Positions 11,615 to 24,014 of a DNA stretch of 64,000 bases are shown here, in pieces; the stretch's first letter is position 1, and every line of letters begins with the position of its first letter. Location of the stretch: positions 83,015,603-83,079,602 of the forward strand of contig NC_089587.1 in the NCBI RefSeq assembly GCF_019320115.1, written 5' to 3'. The translations under genes were made by a program, and so were the position numbers. Source of the DNA: Miscanthus floridulus. Lineage: Eukaryota > Streptophyta > Magnoliopsida > Poales > Poaceae. The notes under the pieces are model-generated. The model saw only the letters and a list, made by a program, of their open reading frames with translations, ran no database searches and was not told the origin of the DNA.

Positions 11615-11958
11615 AGAGGTTCGGAGTATTTCCGGTTGGAGAAGTGGGTCAGAGTTGAAAGCGAGCGTCGTCTCCTCCTTGGCTATGCCGTTCGATCGAA
11701 AAAGCGGGTCGGAGTCAGAAGGGAGCGTCGTCCCCTCCTTAGCCAGGTCTTCCGGTCTGAAAAGCGGGTCGGAGTCGGAAGCGAGCATCATCCCCTCCTT
11801 GGCTAGGCCTTCCGATAGGAGGCTGGATCGCTCTTTCAGCCTGTCATTAGGTATCTAGGCTAGTCTAGGAGTTGTGCGTCGTTTGTAATGCCATCTGCTG
11901 AGCCGAGCTTTTGCTAAGAAGCGAGCCCATTAGGGACCCTAGGTTTATGAACCCGATA
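11615..11958 (-). repeat. Element C 3' LTR remnant
   Basis: Matches 33708-34048 of the right LTR, including three 60-bp units (starting 11644, 11704, 11764) and the end ATGAACCCGATA at 11958. The rest of this LTR must lie beyond inserts B3 and A, left of the window. Confidence 0.85.
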
Positions 11959-12125
11959 GGAGCCCCATGCGATTTGGGTAGAATCGTCTAGGGGATTTTA
12001 CATTTTTGCCAAAGGGTGCGCGCGAGCGCTCCCGGTGGGTGTAGCCCCTGAGCCCTCGGACGATTTGGGTAGAATCGTATGGGGGATTTTTTGACTTGCC
12101 AGTGGGTGCGCGCGAGCGCACCCGG
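11959..12125. repeat. Tandem double-hairpin module next to the 3' LTR of element C
   Basis: Two 90-bp units. Each has hairpin 1 (11963-11994; 12053-12085; loop GGGTA) and hairpin 2 (12014-12033; 12104-12123; arms GGGTGCGC / GCGCACCC with loop GCGA, perfect in the second unit). The module occupies the place of the PPT and 3' untranslated region and is shared with elements E and F. Confidence 0.7.
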
Positions 12126-13532
12126 TGGGTGTAGCCCCCAAGCCTACGTCCGACTGGTGAGTCAATTGGAGGCTTAGTATCTTGGTACTCTTTCCTAGGG
12201 CCATAGACTCCTATGTTTCTGTTGGTCGGGGTGTTCGCCCGTGTTTGTCCTGCTTGCGACCTACGCAGTTGGTTGGTTTCCCGAGTTGGCGTCGGGCGAC
12301 CCGAGCCCCTGAGCCTCGTTGGGTTTAGTAGGGGTTGGTCTAGTTCCGTGCATTACACCATCCGTGGTTTCCACAACCGGAGGGGCTGAGCTAACGTCGC
12401 TTGCCTCGATGGCTCGAGTGACGCGCTCGGTGAGCTCACTAACGGGCACGTTCAAGCGGAATCCGGGTCCATCATTCGTAATGGGGTTGGCACAACCCTC
12501 ATGTGGCATTCCACTATGCCTTAACCTATGTCCTGGCAGATGCTCGGGTCATTTCGAAAACCGACTCAGGTGGCCCGCTAGCCTGCTCTCGATGGAGATT
12601 CTGTGGGCATGGCTCGAGGTTAGGATCGAACGAGAAGGTCGAGATGACCCTGTCTGCTTCTGAGCATATTAGGTGAGGGCCACTGGGGCTCATCTTCGTT
12701 TTCTCCCCTGGCTTTGGTTGATAGGAGGCGGCCTCAAACCCTTCGTGGGCCAACCTTCGAACCTTGATCGGTCGTTGCTCATGTTGAATGAGGCAACTAC
12801 CGTTTCATGATGATACATGAAGCATTGTGATGCATTAATTGCATATGTGATGCTTTGGATGTATGGGATGATTGAATGATTATATGAATGAATGTGTGAA
12901 TGTGTGTATGAGAAAGGATGAATGAATGATCATGCATCATAAAACAAAGTAAGAAGGCTTGGGAAAGTTACCTTGATGACTCAAGTGACGGGTTTGAGGA
13001 GCTCTTATCGGAAATGTTCGAATGGGATCCGTGTCCGTCATTCATGATAGAGTTAGCATAGCCCATATAGGGCATCCCACTGCTCCTTACTTGTCTCTCA
13101 ATAGTTGTCTGAGCCGTCTGATCGACTTAGGTGGCCCGTTGGTCTTTCCTCAACGGAGATCCTATTGGTGGGCCCTTCCAAACCCTGCCTGAGAAGGAGA
13201 AGAGTCGTTTGCATGTGGTTGCACCTTATTTCCTATGCTTGGGTTGTGGTAATGGTGGGCCCAACCTAGGCCACGTCTTGCTTTAACTGGGTGATGTTTC
13301 ATTGGGCAGGGTATGTCCCATCAGTCAGGACACGTCCCTCTGCATGCCTATCCACATTAAATAGGGGAAGGGAGAGGATTTTCATCCCATTCCTTCGCCT
13401 TTCTCCATCTACCGCCTCTCCTCCATCTTCCTTCTCGCCAAGCGCTTTCATGTGCCATGACAATTCCTAGGAGAAAGAGGGTAAAGTGAGGGAGAGGAGA
13501 ACTCATAGATCCGTTTGTGAGTCCAGAGCACG
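12126..13532 (+). other. Region between hairpin module and antisense ORF of element C
   Basis: Similar in part to 51713-53126 of element E (inverse orientation), for example the stretch around 12420-12660 versus 52740-52960. Contains an AT-rich patch with repeated ATGAATG/ATGATTG words (12830-12950). Relative to the antisense ORF it is the upstream region. I see no clear TATA box and no convincing ORF. Confidence 0.5.
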
Positions 13533-16500
13533 ATGTCAAACTAGAGGCCATCCAACATAGATGAGGCAATGTTGGTCGCCTTCGCTGAGAAGGGGCTGCT
13601 TCCACCGAAGGAGGTGGCACACAGGAGGGATCCTACACTAGGGGAAGCCATTCCACAACCTCGGGCCAACAAGGTTGTCTCCTTCCTCGGCTTCCACAAG
13701 TGTGGGCTAGGATATCCCACGCACTGGTTCTTGCGTGGGCTCCTCAACGAGTGGGGCCTAGAGCTACAGCACCTCCATCCAACTAGGGTGCTACACATTG
13801 CTAGTTTCATCACCGTCTACAAGGCCTTCCTCGGGATGGAGCCGCACATGGATCTATTCTGGCAGATCTTCACCGAGTGAGCCCTGTTGGAGGGGAAGCC
13901 ACCTAGGACCGTGCCGATTGGGGGCTTCACATTGCAGAACAAGTCAAGGCCATCAGGCTCCTATCCCATATACTCCCCCTATGACTCCAATCAGGGGTGG
14001 CATGGGGAGTGGTTCTACATTAGGAACCAAGCAGAGGCACCATTCCTGCCATTCACCAGAAGAAGGCTAGAGAGGCGGGAGAGCTGGTCATGGGGACCCT
14101 CTAGTCGGCAGAACAAGCTAGAGGTCATCGAGGCAGTGCTCTAGAGGCTGGTGCAGCATGACGTTGATGGGCTATAGGTGTTCCACACCTTCTTCCACCA
14201 TTGAGTCACCCCGCTGGTGGAGAGAAGGCAACCAATGTGGACCTACTCCGGCCCAACGGATCCTGACCGTGCGTCGCTGGAGGAGTTGGCAAAGGACGAA
14301 GTCTAGAGTCAGCTCGGCTGGGTGCTGCAACTGAAAGACAAAGAGTCCCTTGAAGGAAAGCTCAGACCTCTTCACGCCGCAAACCTATCTAATCTGGTAT
14401 GCTCCCCTCTTCTTATTCCATGTCCTTTTCCCTTTTGCTCTCCTGTATTTTGACTTTGAGTCATCCGTCTCATAGGGACTCACGGGTTATAAGTCTTGGC
14501 CACATGTTTTGAGGGGGGTAGAGGGCGCAGCTCGGCAAGCCGCACTAAAAGAGGCAGCAGTTGCCAAAAAGAAGAAGAGAGCTAAGAAGGCCCGGAGGAG
14601 GCATGAGAAGGAGAAGGAGATCGCTCGGCGGGTGCGGACCGGTGAAAACTAGAGCGACGTGGAGGCAAAGCTCGAGTTGGAGGAGCCTACGGAGATGGTT
14701 GGCGACGCGAGCACCTCCAAGGATGACGGAGATAGGGGTGTCGTCGTGACCTTGGTGGAGCGTTGTGCGCCCACAACTGTGTCCATCGGTGGGGGGTGGG
14801 ATACAAAGAGGCGTGGCGAAGTTCCCACATCAAGGAAGTGCGTCATGAGCTCAGACACCGCTATCAAGCGAGAGGCGAAGCGGGTGCTATCGCCGCACCC
14901 TTCAGAAGCATCATTGGCTACGCCCCCCTACTCCGAGCATGGCAGGGCACGCCGGTCGGTCGAAGGAGTGTGTTCGTACCCCTGCATCTTTGAGGTAGGT
15001 GTGTGCGCGCGACCCACAATGGGGAGATGCCCCGTCTGTTGCCCCGATGGTGTGCCATGAGCCGTCGGTCGTGGCAACTCGTGGGCCAATCGAGAACCGA
15101 CCGTGTTGGCTCCTGCCTCGGTCGATGTGAGGGGGCATGGGGTCATGACCCATGAGCAGTCCTTGTCTGATAGGCTCGTCGCTAGCAGGTCAGGGCTTTA
15201 GGGCCCTACCGCTTTCATCCAGGTATGCATCTTTATTCCTTTTCAATCTCATAGTTGAGTTCTTTGAGTGTGATTCACCTATACTTTTTTGACATCATCC
15301 AAGGACTGATGGGACTGGGCATCGCCCTACCTCCCGTGTGGGAGGAGTGGAGGCCCAACCTACTATGAGTCGTGATGAGTGGCAGGGAAAGCAGACTAGC
15401 GGCGGTGCGACCTTCCCTTCTAGAGGTTGCGCCCTCCTGGCCGGTCGCAAGTACGGTGGAGGTGGTGATGGCAGTGATCCCCATGGCGATAGCGGAGGTG
15501 GGTTAGAGGTGACCCTTGCAATCCCTCCCCCAACAGCCACGGTGGAAGAGAGGAGGGAGACCAGGCTCCCTACTTTGCCCGGTAGAGGAACACACAGCTT
15601 GCCCTCCTGGTCTGAGCTGGAGGGGCCAGGAGGAGACATGGCTAGGCCAAAGAAAGAACATCCATTAGTGGGCTATGGAGTCAAGATAGTGGAGATCCCC
15701 TACTCTGGTGAGGTAGGCTAGGGTGGAGCCACCGGCCATCCCATCGTCGTAGGAGCTGGCGGTGCTCCGGTCGTCACATGATGTTGCTACGGCTGGATCT
15801 TCTAGCGGGTTGGGGGCGACCCGCGAGCTAGTGTGGCCCTACCTTGGTGACCCAAGGAAGCCTTGGTTCATCCTTCACGATGAGGAGGAGGTGGCACTCT
15901 AACACTTCCTAGAGGAGAGAGGACTATCGATGGAGTCCGACCTCACCCAAACTAAGGTGAAGCTCAAGGAGGCCTTAGAGCGGGTTGAGCTCGTCCATCA
16001 GGCAGTCTTAGTTGACCTGCCATGCATCACCGAGGTAAGCCTTCTATGTTTTTAGTGTTTGTCCTCACCTCCTTAGTCTTCCACTGGTTGTCTCAGTGTG
16101 CTTGCTTCTCGCTTTATAGGAGTTAGAGACAACATCGATCCATAAGTCCCGTTTCCTTTGGGAGGAACATGGTTGGATGGAGCGGGAAGCCACAATGTCA
16201 TGGTAGGTCGATGAGCTTGAGCGCCAGCTAGAATCTACCCACCACAAGTCCTAAGACCATGCGACCAAGGTGATGGGAGCATGAGCGGTGGAATTGCTCG
16301 CGGCAGAATGGGCGACTGCTGCCGAGCGGGGACTCGACATAGCGAAGGTCCACCAGGTGGAGACCAAGGCGGTGCTTTAGAAGTCCTTGGAGGCTCTAGA
16401 GACAGAGCGGAAGGCCCGGTCGGAGGCTGATCGAGAAGTGCTCGTGCTCCGAGGGAAGGTGCTTGGGGTGGAGGAGTCGAACACCTGACTGCTCGAGAAG

Positions 16501-17139
16501 GTCACCCAGCAAGAGGAAGGGCTCTCCATCCTTGAAGGCACCCACCATGGTATGTATCTGTCCCACCTTTGGTTGATGTCTTGGTTTTTCCTTTCCTTTG
16601 CTTTTGAACTTGTCGTCTTTTTTCCAGAAATAGGCGGAAAAATTGGTTCTCTAGAGCGGGAGGTGGAGACAGCCAAGGCGGCGATCAGTCGAAGCATGGA
16701 GGCGCTAGCCAAGTCCCTTGAAGAGTGATGTGCTCTCAAGGGGGAGCTTGACCAGATTCACAATTTTGCCTAGGTGGTTGTTTCTAAGGTGTTTGGGTCG
16801 GCGCCGAGCACCAGCATGCCCGCCGTCCAACTGGCGGAGGTCCCAAATGAGGTTTGGGCGCTTATCTCCAATGGGATGCTCTATGGGATGTCGGGGGTGC
16901 TAACCTCAGTGGCGATGCACCACCCTGACTTAGACGTCGCCGCCATCTGTAAAGGGTACACCGATGGCTAGGGTGCGGATGCCATCGATGCGCTCGGGGA
17001 GAGCTCGGTGCCATACGCATAGATGGTTGCCGAGCAAGTCTCCGCACAGTGGGTGATGGAGGCTCACCGTTTGAGCATGGCTAAAGGCATGCACCAAGAA
17101 GACATCATCCAGCCTATGGATGGATTAGAGATCGGCTAA
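13533..17139 (+). pseudogene. Antisense multi-exon ORF of element C (putative gypsy-type transposon protein)
   Basis: Plus strand, opposite to gag-pol. Exon 1 runs from ATG 13533 to 14396 (864 bp) and ends at a GT donor. The acceptor is CATAG at 14475. Recognisable exon 1 segments are KGLLPPKEVAHRR, VVSFLGFHKCGLGYP, FLRGLLNEWGLELQHL and NQGWHGEWFYIRN. Exon 2 begins with a Lys/Arg-rich stretch. The last exon starts after TTTTTCCAG at 16627 and holds a coiled coil followed by VFGSAPSTSMPAVQLAEVP and SGVLTSVAMHHPDLD. Element E encodes the same protein on its own antisense strand. The match to the 'putative gypsy type transposon' family (Transposase_28-like) is from memory. In-frame stops (at least six in exons 1 and 2) make this copy a pseudogene. 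Function unknown; a Tat-lineage accessory protein is likely. Confidence 0.7.
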
Positions 17140-17721
17140 GCCAAACGTCATCTCGTTGGCAAGCGAAAAGCCCTTATCCTTGTTGACTGTGCCATCAACC
17201 GATGCCGTCGTGCGGCCATAATAGAATTTAGAGTAGAAACAGTTAGTAAATGTAAAGGATAAGTTCATGGGGGAGCCCCCGTGTGAACAATTTTTTGTAT
17301 TCATGAATACTTCAGTTTCATTTTGTGATGGAATCACTCATAAGGGGAAGCATGTCACATCTGTTCTTTGTTTTTACCCTAGCATAGCTTTGTTTTTTAT
17401 CCTTTCTTTTTCGCACCTACCTGTTTGACCCATAGGCTGCAACTTTAAGAACCCAGGCATGGCCCGCGAGGCTCAGTTGCTCGTAACCATAGGTCATGGT
17501 GGGGTGTGATCGGTCCAGAGTTTGAAACATAAGTTACGTAGGGTAAATAAAAGGAATGGACTACCCTTTCATTTGGGTAAAAAGTATTTACTATATGATA
17601 GTAAAAAAGAGAGGTGGTATCGTACCCTCGTGGAGCTCCCGAGCAACCCAGGCTGAGAGTGCTCAGGCTGGGGTGCTTATAGGAGCAAATGTTGAATGAA
17701 AGAAAGCGGTAAGACTGAGTT
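17140..17721 (-). other. Spacer between integrase end and antisense ORF of element C
   Basis: Tail-to-tail intergenic stretch. It includes a segment (17440-17480) also found inverted at 47625-47670 in element E, confirming the shared structure. No ORF is supported. Confidence 0.6.
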
Positions 17722-18262
17722 TTAGGGGAAGAAATGATGTAACTGTTCGATGTTCCATGTGTTGGTGAGAACATTGCCGTTGTCATCCTTTAGTTGGTAG
17801 GTGCCCGGTCGGATCACCTCGATCACCATATAGGGTTCTTCCCATGGTGGAGAGAGTTTATGTTTCTCCTTGGTTGATTGGGTTCTTTGGAGCATGAGAT
17901 CACCGACCTCGAGGATCCTCTGATTTTTATTTCTTGGTACCTACGAAGAGTTTGTGGGTAGCGAGCAGAGTGGATGATGGTCGTCTCATGAGCCTCCTTG
18001 AGTAGGTCGACCACATCCTGCTGAGCCTTCGTGGCTTAGTCTTGGTCGAAGGCCTTCACTCTTGGGGCACCATGGTCGAGGTTGGAGGGCAGCACTACAT
18101 CAGCTCCGTAGGCCAGGAAGAAGGGTGTGAACCCTGTGGATCGGTTCAGGGTTGTTCTCAGGCTCTAGAGGATCGCTAGGACCCCTACAACACAACACTT
18201 GGCGTACTTATTGAGTCGGTCGAAGATGCGTGGCTTGAGTCCTTTGAGGACCATGCCATGGT
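17722..18262 (-). pseudogene. Integrase C-terminal part of element C, cut off by element D
   Basis: Reads on the minus strand from the D insertion: LKGLKPRIFDRLNKYAK, SLRTTLNRSTGFTPFFLAYG, QQDVVDLLKEAHETT, then after a frameshift a C-terminal domain (VIEVIRPGTYQLKDDNGNV) ending at the TAA at 17722. It continues the integrase core at 28027-28310. Removing D together with one 5-bp duplication puts the two parts back in one frame, so they were one gene. Stops and frameshifts are present. Confidence 0.8.
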
Positions 18263-18267
18263 CCCAC

Positions 18268-21200
18268 TGTAGCACCCGGTTTTAAAGACAAAACCAAATA
18301 CATACTATATGTGAGCTTAGGAAGTCAAATCTCACATATAGCCACAAATCAGGGTAATATCAAGAGACAATACTTATTACATAACATATTAGTAAAAAGG
18401 AAAATAACCTCAGAGTAAAGACAGCGGAAAGTTGACTCTGATCTTTTGGCGAAGACTCCAAATCCACAGGGACAACTGACTGGTTGACCACAAGCCTAAC
18501 TTCTCCAAACCAGCAATCTGGTACCCATTCGGGATTTTTATCCAATGTATAGAAAAGTAAAACAAGCATAAGTACATGTCGTACTTAACAATTATATCAT
18601 GGGGTTCATGAGGCTCAAAAGGGCTGATACTGGTTTAACTGCGATTAGCTTTAATAGATCATCTTTTTAGCAATTAGTTGGCAACAAGTTTATCCATAAG
18701 CCCATAAACTCATGATCAAGTAAACATGAATAATGTATAGCATAAATGATTAATTATTAGCACCATCATCCATTAGTGATAATCTCTATTCCATAAGGGT
18801 CCAAGGCCGCTCGTGTCCGTGAGCACGACTGTTATAACAGTTTTATACTCTACAGAGTTTGTACATGTTCACTGTGAGTTGTGATTTACCCTTTCGCCCG
18901 AGGTAGCTATTCTCTTGACCCACTTCCAAGGAAGGTCGGCAGGGTTCACTATGAAGCCTTTCAAAGAATTTGTCTAACAAGTTAGCGCCGCCAGGTGTAT
19001 GTGGCCCATCTCTAGGAGTGGCAAGCGTGGGCATCGCAGCACGGTACACACTTCCCAGCAGCAAAGGAAACATACCCTATGCCTCAAAGGTAACCACTAA
19101 CAAGCTAGAAAAGATCCTCATACTGAGCTAAAGCTAGAGCCATATGGCCCTCACAGCTGTACTATAAGTCCCGGATGATCGCTTACAGATAAGTCCTTAG
19201 GGAGAGGAATCTGAAGCATATAAACACTCTAGCCCTCTATTTCCATGTTACTAAAAAGTCATGTTTTAATGTTTATTGCATATATCATTAGTCAAGTTAC
19301 AAGATCATGGTTTTGATTAAGCACTAGCAAAACTACCCAATGCAATATCCCAAAGGTTTCAAGGTGCAAGATATCAAATATCTAGGATATCCTTAATGGT
19401 AACAAGGTAGGCACATGCAATATGAATTAAGTGTTTAAATGTGAATAGGTAACAAGGATGTCCCATGCTATACTTGCCTTACACACCGATCCTTCGGTAA
19501 GCTTTATTCTTCGATGTCTTTCTTCTTCTTCTTGGATCACCACGTGTATCTCACCGATTAGACAATCGTAGAACACCACACAAACATCCATACACATACA
19601 TGCATAGCATACAATTGCATCTATATCAAAACAGTACACCAATCATAGAAAAATTAAGTAAAAGAGATTGAAATATGATTCTACGCATCAATACGAACAC
19701 ACAGTCGCGAAACACACGCTAATCGAAGCTACAGTTGGAAAGTTACAGCTATCGAGAGATTTGCTTAACACGTGGAAAAGAAACTATAGGCTTCATTTAT
19801 GTTAACTATATGAATTCATATACAAAAGATATTTTATAAATAATATAGATTAAATTAAGTCAATTTTATATTTAAATTATAAAATAAAAGTAAAACAAAT
19901 CATATTTTATGTATAAAACCTAGTTGCATAATCTTTAATCAAGATATGATTTAAACTATGATTTTTATGAAATAGTAATGTAGTAAACACTATAATTAAC
20001 GCGTAGATCTCGATGTTATGAAACAAACGCAACTTGAACGGACTATTTCGGAGTTAAAACGAATAAGTTATGATTTAAACAAGTTTTGTTTTAGTTAAAT
20101 AATAGATTAAATCTACCCATGAATTTCCAAGTGTTGAAAAAATGCCTAATAGTTGTATAAACACGTAGAAAATGTAAATACGGTCCTAATGCAATTTGAA
20201 CGGATGAAATCGGACTTAAAACGCAAAAGTTATGTATGAAATAAGGTTCAGTGGCATTTCTGTGAATATTTGAACTCATTTTTGAATTAAAACAATTAAA
20301 ATTCTGAATTTAAATGTATTTTGGACTAGGCATACTATTTTTGGAAAACACAGGGTCTAAAGTGAATAAAAACAGGGCTGAATTGTAATTGATTCGAACT
20401 AGAACGGAGTGCGGGTTGATTCACTAAAAACCGAGGGGCTTCTCTGCAAAATACGCATGGCTTTGACTGGGGGTTTGACCCGGTTGCTGACCAGACCGAC
20501 ACGTGGCGCTCTGGGGTTGGATCGGTGCACCACGTGGCTCAATGGACCGGCTGACGCGGCTCTGTGGCTGGGGTCTATGGGTCCATGGTGATCCGGTTAT
20601 GATCCAACTGGTATGGTTGGATCTGGGCCGTCTAGTGCCGATCTGATGGCGGGTGAGTCCTGCGTCGATGTACAGGGTCACCGGTGAGCACGCCATGGCC
20701 AGCGGCGAGCCGAACTCAGCGGTGGACGCCGGGATGGTGTTCTAGACCTCCCCGGAATAAACCAAACCTACTGGGATGATCTACAGGCGCGCGCGAACAC
20801 GTTGGGGCCACTACCGAGGCGAGGGAATGCGGCGGGGTACCGAGCCCACGGCGGCGCCATTAACGGCGATTTGGAGCTCACTGTTACGTCGTTCTAGGGC
20901 ACCAATTGATGATCTAGGGGCACGGGAAGACGGAGGAGGTCACCACGATGCGTATGGAGGGGAGCACAGCGTCCGGGAGGGCTCCGAAGCGGGTCGACGA
21001 CGGCGATGGCGACTAGAGAGAGAGAAAGGCGCACGGGTGAGATGAAATTCGATCTAATCATGACCAAAACCAAGAAAGGAAGGCACCTATGGTCGCGGGG
21101 GACAACGGCGAAGCTCTAGGAGTCGTCGGAGATGAGAATAGCGCTCGGGAGGAGGAGTTCGTCGGCGGTGGTGGTGAGCTTGAGCGGCGAACAGAGAAAA

Positions 21201-22183
21201 GATGGAGGGAGGCGCTCGGTTGGGAGCTTTATAGGCCGGGGGTGCTGCGGCGTAGAAGGAAAGGGGTGTGGGGCGGATTGGTGGACTTCCCTGCATGCTT
21301 GATAGCGGCGGTGGCTTGCCATACACGGGTGCACCATCGGCGGCGGCGAGAAAAGGAAGGAGACGCTCGGGAAAAGAAGGAATGGAACGAGGAAGAAAGG
21401 AAAGAAGACGCGACTGACATGCGGTCGGCTGACAGGCAGGGCCAGCGTTGCAGCGGGGAGAAGGAGAACGCGTGCGGGTGCACGCTGACGAGCGGGCCAA
21501 CAACACAGTGAGAGGGAGGAGCGGTGGGGCGTGTGTGGCGACGCGGTGAAAGCTGAAGCAGGCCGGGGCGCCAGCTGGGCCGGTGACTTGCGCGCGCAAG
21601 GAAGCCAAAGCAGGCTGCGGGGGGGGGGGGGGGAGCTGGGCCACGCAGCGAGGTAGCAGGCCAGGCGCTGAAGAAAAGGAGAAGGGAGGGAGAGTGCGGC
21701 TGGGCCACTAGTGGGCCAATGCGGGAAAGGTGGAAAAGGAAAAAGGTCGGGCCTGTGCTGGGCTGGATGAAGAAGATGAAGTTTTTCCAAATTAAATTCT
21801 TTTCTATTTCTAGTTTTCAAATCCAAATTCAAATTAAACCAAATGCAAATTCAAATAGAGTTTTGAACATACTCTTCTTCTCAAATATAAATGAGCAATT
21901 TTGGTAAGTTTCCACAAATAAACTTTTCCATTTTTTTAAATCCTCTTATTTTCAAATTTTCTTTTCTTTAATTTCAAAGCCATTTTTAACCATTTTGACT
22001 TTCCAATTAAAGTCACTCAACCAATAAAACCAAATGCAATGGCATGTATGCTCATACATGTTGCTACCTTATGATGTATTTTAATTTAATGAAATTTTTA
22101 TTTTCTATATTTCATGTGCACAAAAATTCCAACTTAAATCATTTTAACTCTATTTCAAAAGAGACAATTTTTAGGGTGTTACA
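18268..22183 (-). repeat. Element D 3' LTR (3916 bp)
   Basis: Full-length LTR. On the minus strand it begins with an AT-rich part (22183-21760), then a very GC-rich, proline-codon-like part (21760-20400), then AT-rich DNA. A TATAAAG box lies at about 21225-21233 (minus). A G-run of about 18 is at 21617-21634. Long frames in the GC-rich part are open in several frames at once and show no protein motifs. Confidence 0.9.
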
Positions 22184-22200
22184 ATTCTACCCCCTTAAGA
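22184..22200 (-). other. Polypurine tract of element D
   Basis: The minus strand reads CTTAAGGGGGTAGAAT directly before TGTAACACCC. A second similar tract (TAAGGGGGGTAG) lies at 23161-23172. Confidence 0.7.
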
Positions 22201-23689
22201 TGAATCTCATCCTCGAGATTTGGAAGACGTCAACTAAGAGATGGGAATACTCCGTCCTTGGATTCTTCTTTGCTTCCTCGTGTAGTTCCATCGTCTTGAT
22301 AAAGATCCACTTTACTTTGCGTACGTGTGCCCTTACTCCAAGTAATTTGCCTCACTAATTCCAAAATTTTGACAGGTACCTTGAACAACTCTCCGGTAAC
22401 CCTAATCACTAGGCCATAATTCTCTTTTCTCATATGTCCATCTTTCAACAAAGCTTTCTTATGTTCTTGGTCTGAAAGATGATCTACAACCAATCTTCAA
22501 AACATTGATGATCTTGGTGAAGTTGCTCGAACTGGGAATACAACTCTTAATCCTTGGTGTTACTCGAACCTTCTTAGCACAATTCTCCGTTGCTAAGGGT
22601 ATCGGCCATGACTTCGCCTCTCGAAGTGATAGCACTTTTCCAAGTCATAATTAATCTCATTCCAACAAGGTTATCACAAGCTCAAGACCAACTTGGTGAA
22701 GGTATCCTATATATTCTTGTGATCCTCCTATATATTACTTTTACCTTTAAGAAGATGGTACTTCCATGCATCGCAATGGATAACTCCAGATAACCTGTTA
22801 GTTCAACTAACACATATAAGAACACATCCTACACCTTCACAAGATGCATTATTGTAGATACAAAGCTCTCGTCCTGATCTAACAAAGCTAATACTTAGGT
22901 TTTACTTTGACCTCTTAGACTCCTTCAAACACTTGGCTGAAGTCTCTTGATCCAAACTAACTTAAAAGCTTCTTTGGTAAGTTTATCAACATCTTACTGG
23001 TCTTGGATACACCTTTCTTGGAATTCTAACCAAAACTCATTGAAACTCTAAGTTCTCTCTTACATCCTTGAGTACCACCATGCTTTTGATGTGCACTCTG
23101 ATTTCCACTGTGCAAACTCGAACGTATGATACTTCATCTTACCAATTCTTCAACTTGGCTACCCCCCTTAAGATGAGACAAACTAGGGGACACCAAAGTA
23201 TAGCTTGCATCCTCTTGTGATTGCAGTCTACTATTGTTCAAAATTTTCCTCAGGATTTTTGATCATCCAAAATCAGAGATATGAACCGATAAAGATAGGC
23301 AACTCCAAAGACGGGATAGGAAAAATAGAAGAAAAACGTAACCCAACTATTTATTTCATTAATCCTTATACCTTAAACCTATGAACTAAATGAAATTGCG
23401 GGAACACCCAACAAGATCATTGCAATCATTACAAAGATGCAAAACACGCATAAACATAATGACAATTCAACAAGACAGTAAAGATGCACAACTCAATTAT
23501 CGACTCAACTTGCGATACTATCGTTTTTATTACATAAAGGGGCACACATTCCTAATTCTTAAAAATGGCATGATTATAGGGACATCTCTCGCATGGGAGT
23601 GACACGTCATCCACTACATCAATTTCATCATGGGCTTCCTTTGTATTGTGTGTCACCATCACTTGCTGGTGGTAGTCCTGTATTGACCT
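22201..23689 (-). other. 3' internal region of element D, no recognisable coding
   Basis: A 1.5 kb AT-rich stretch. An 87-residue minus frame at 22230-22493 (GLVIRVTGELFKVPVKILEL) is the only coherent peptide and I do not recognise it. No reverse transcriptase or integrase motifs are seen. Confidence 0.5.
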
Positions 23690-24005
23690 AACTCTGGCTA
23701 TCTCCATGGCATAATTGTTGATCCTTCTGTGGGCAAGATTTAACATAATGTCCTTCCTGCTGGCAATGATAACACTTTCTCTTAGCTAGATCTTTTGTGA
23801 TGTCATACTCCATAGAATTATTGCTTAGAGTATTGTTAGCTTGCTGACTCTGTAAGTTCATCTTTGTTTGATTGGACCACTTTTTAGCTCGCTTGATCTT
23901 TCGGGGTTGAAACTCCGTGTAGGTGATTGTCCACCCATCTATGCATACCTCATGTGGAAAGACTAGAGTAATCTTAGCTTGAGAAACTTTTAATTCTTTA
24001 GAGTC
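23690..24005 (-). pseudogene. Zinc-knuckle ORF remnant in element D, downstream of protease
   Basis: From about 24005 the minus strand reads continuously through ELKVSQAKITLVFPHEV, CIDGWTITYTEFQPRK and KKWSNQTKMNLQSQQ to a perfect CCHC knuckle CYHCQQEGHYVKSC (around 23750-23792) and stops soon after. A nucleic-acid-binding knuckle would normally belong to gag, upstream of protease. Here it lies after it. It may be a second gag-like accessory ORF or a rearranged piece. Confidence 0.55.
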
Positions 24006-24014
24006 TGAGTTTAA

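Noticed and set aside
21087..21832. Long minus-strand frames rich in Pro, Ala and Ser (also 26892-27753)
   Set aside because: They lie in the GC-rich part of the D LTRs, are open in several frames at once and show no domain; composition artefacts.
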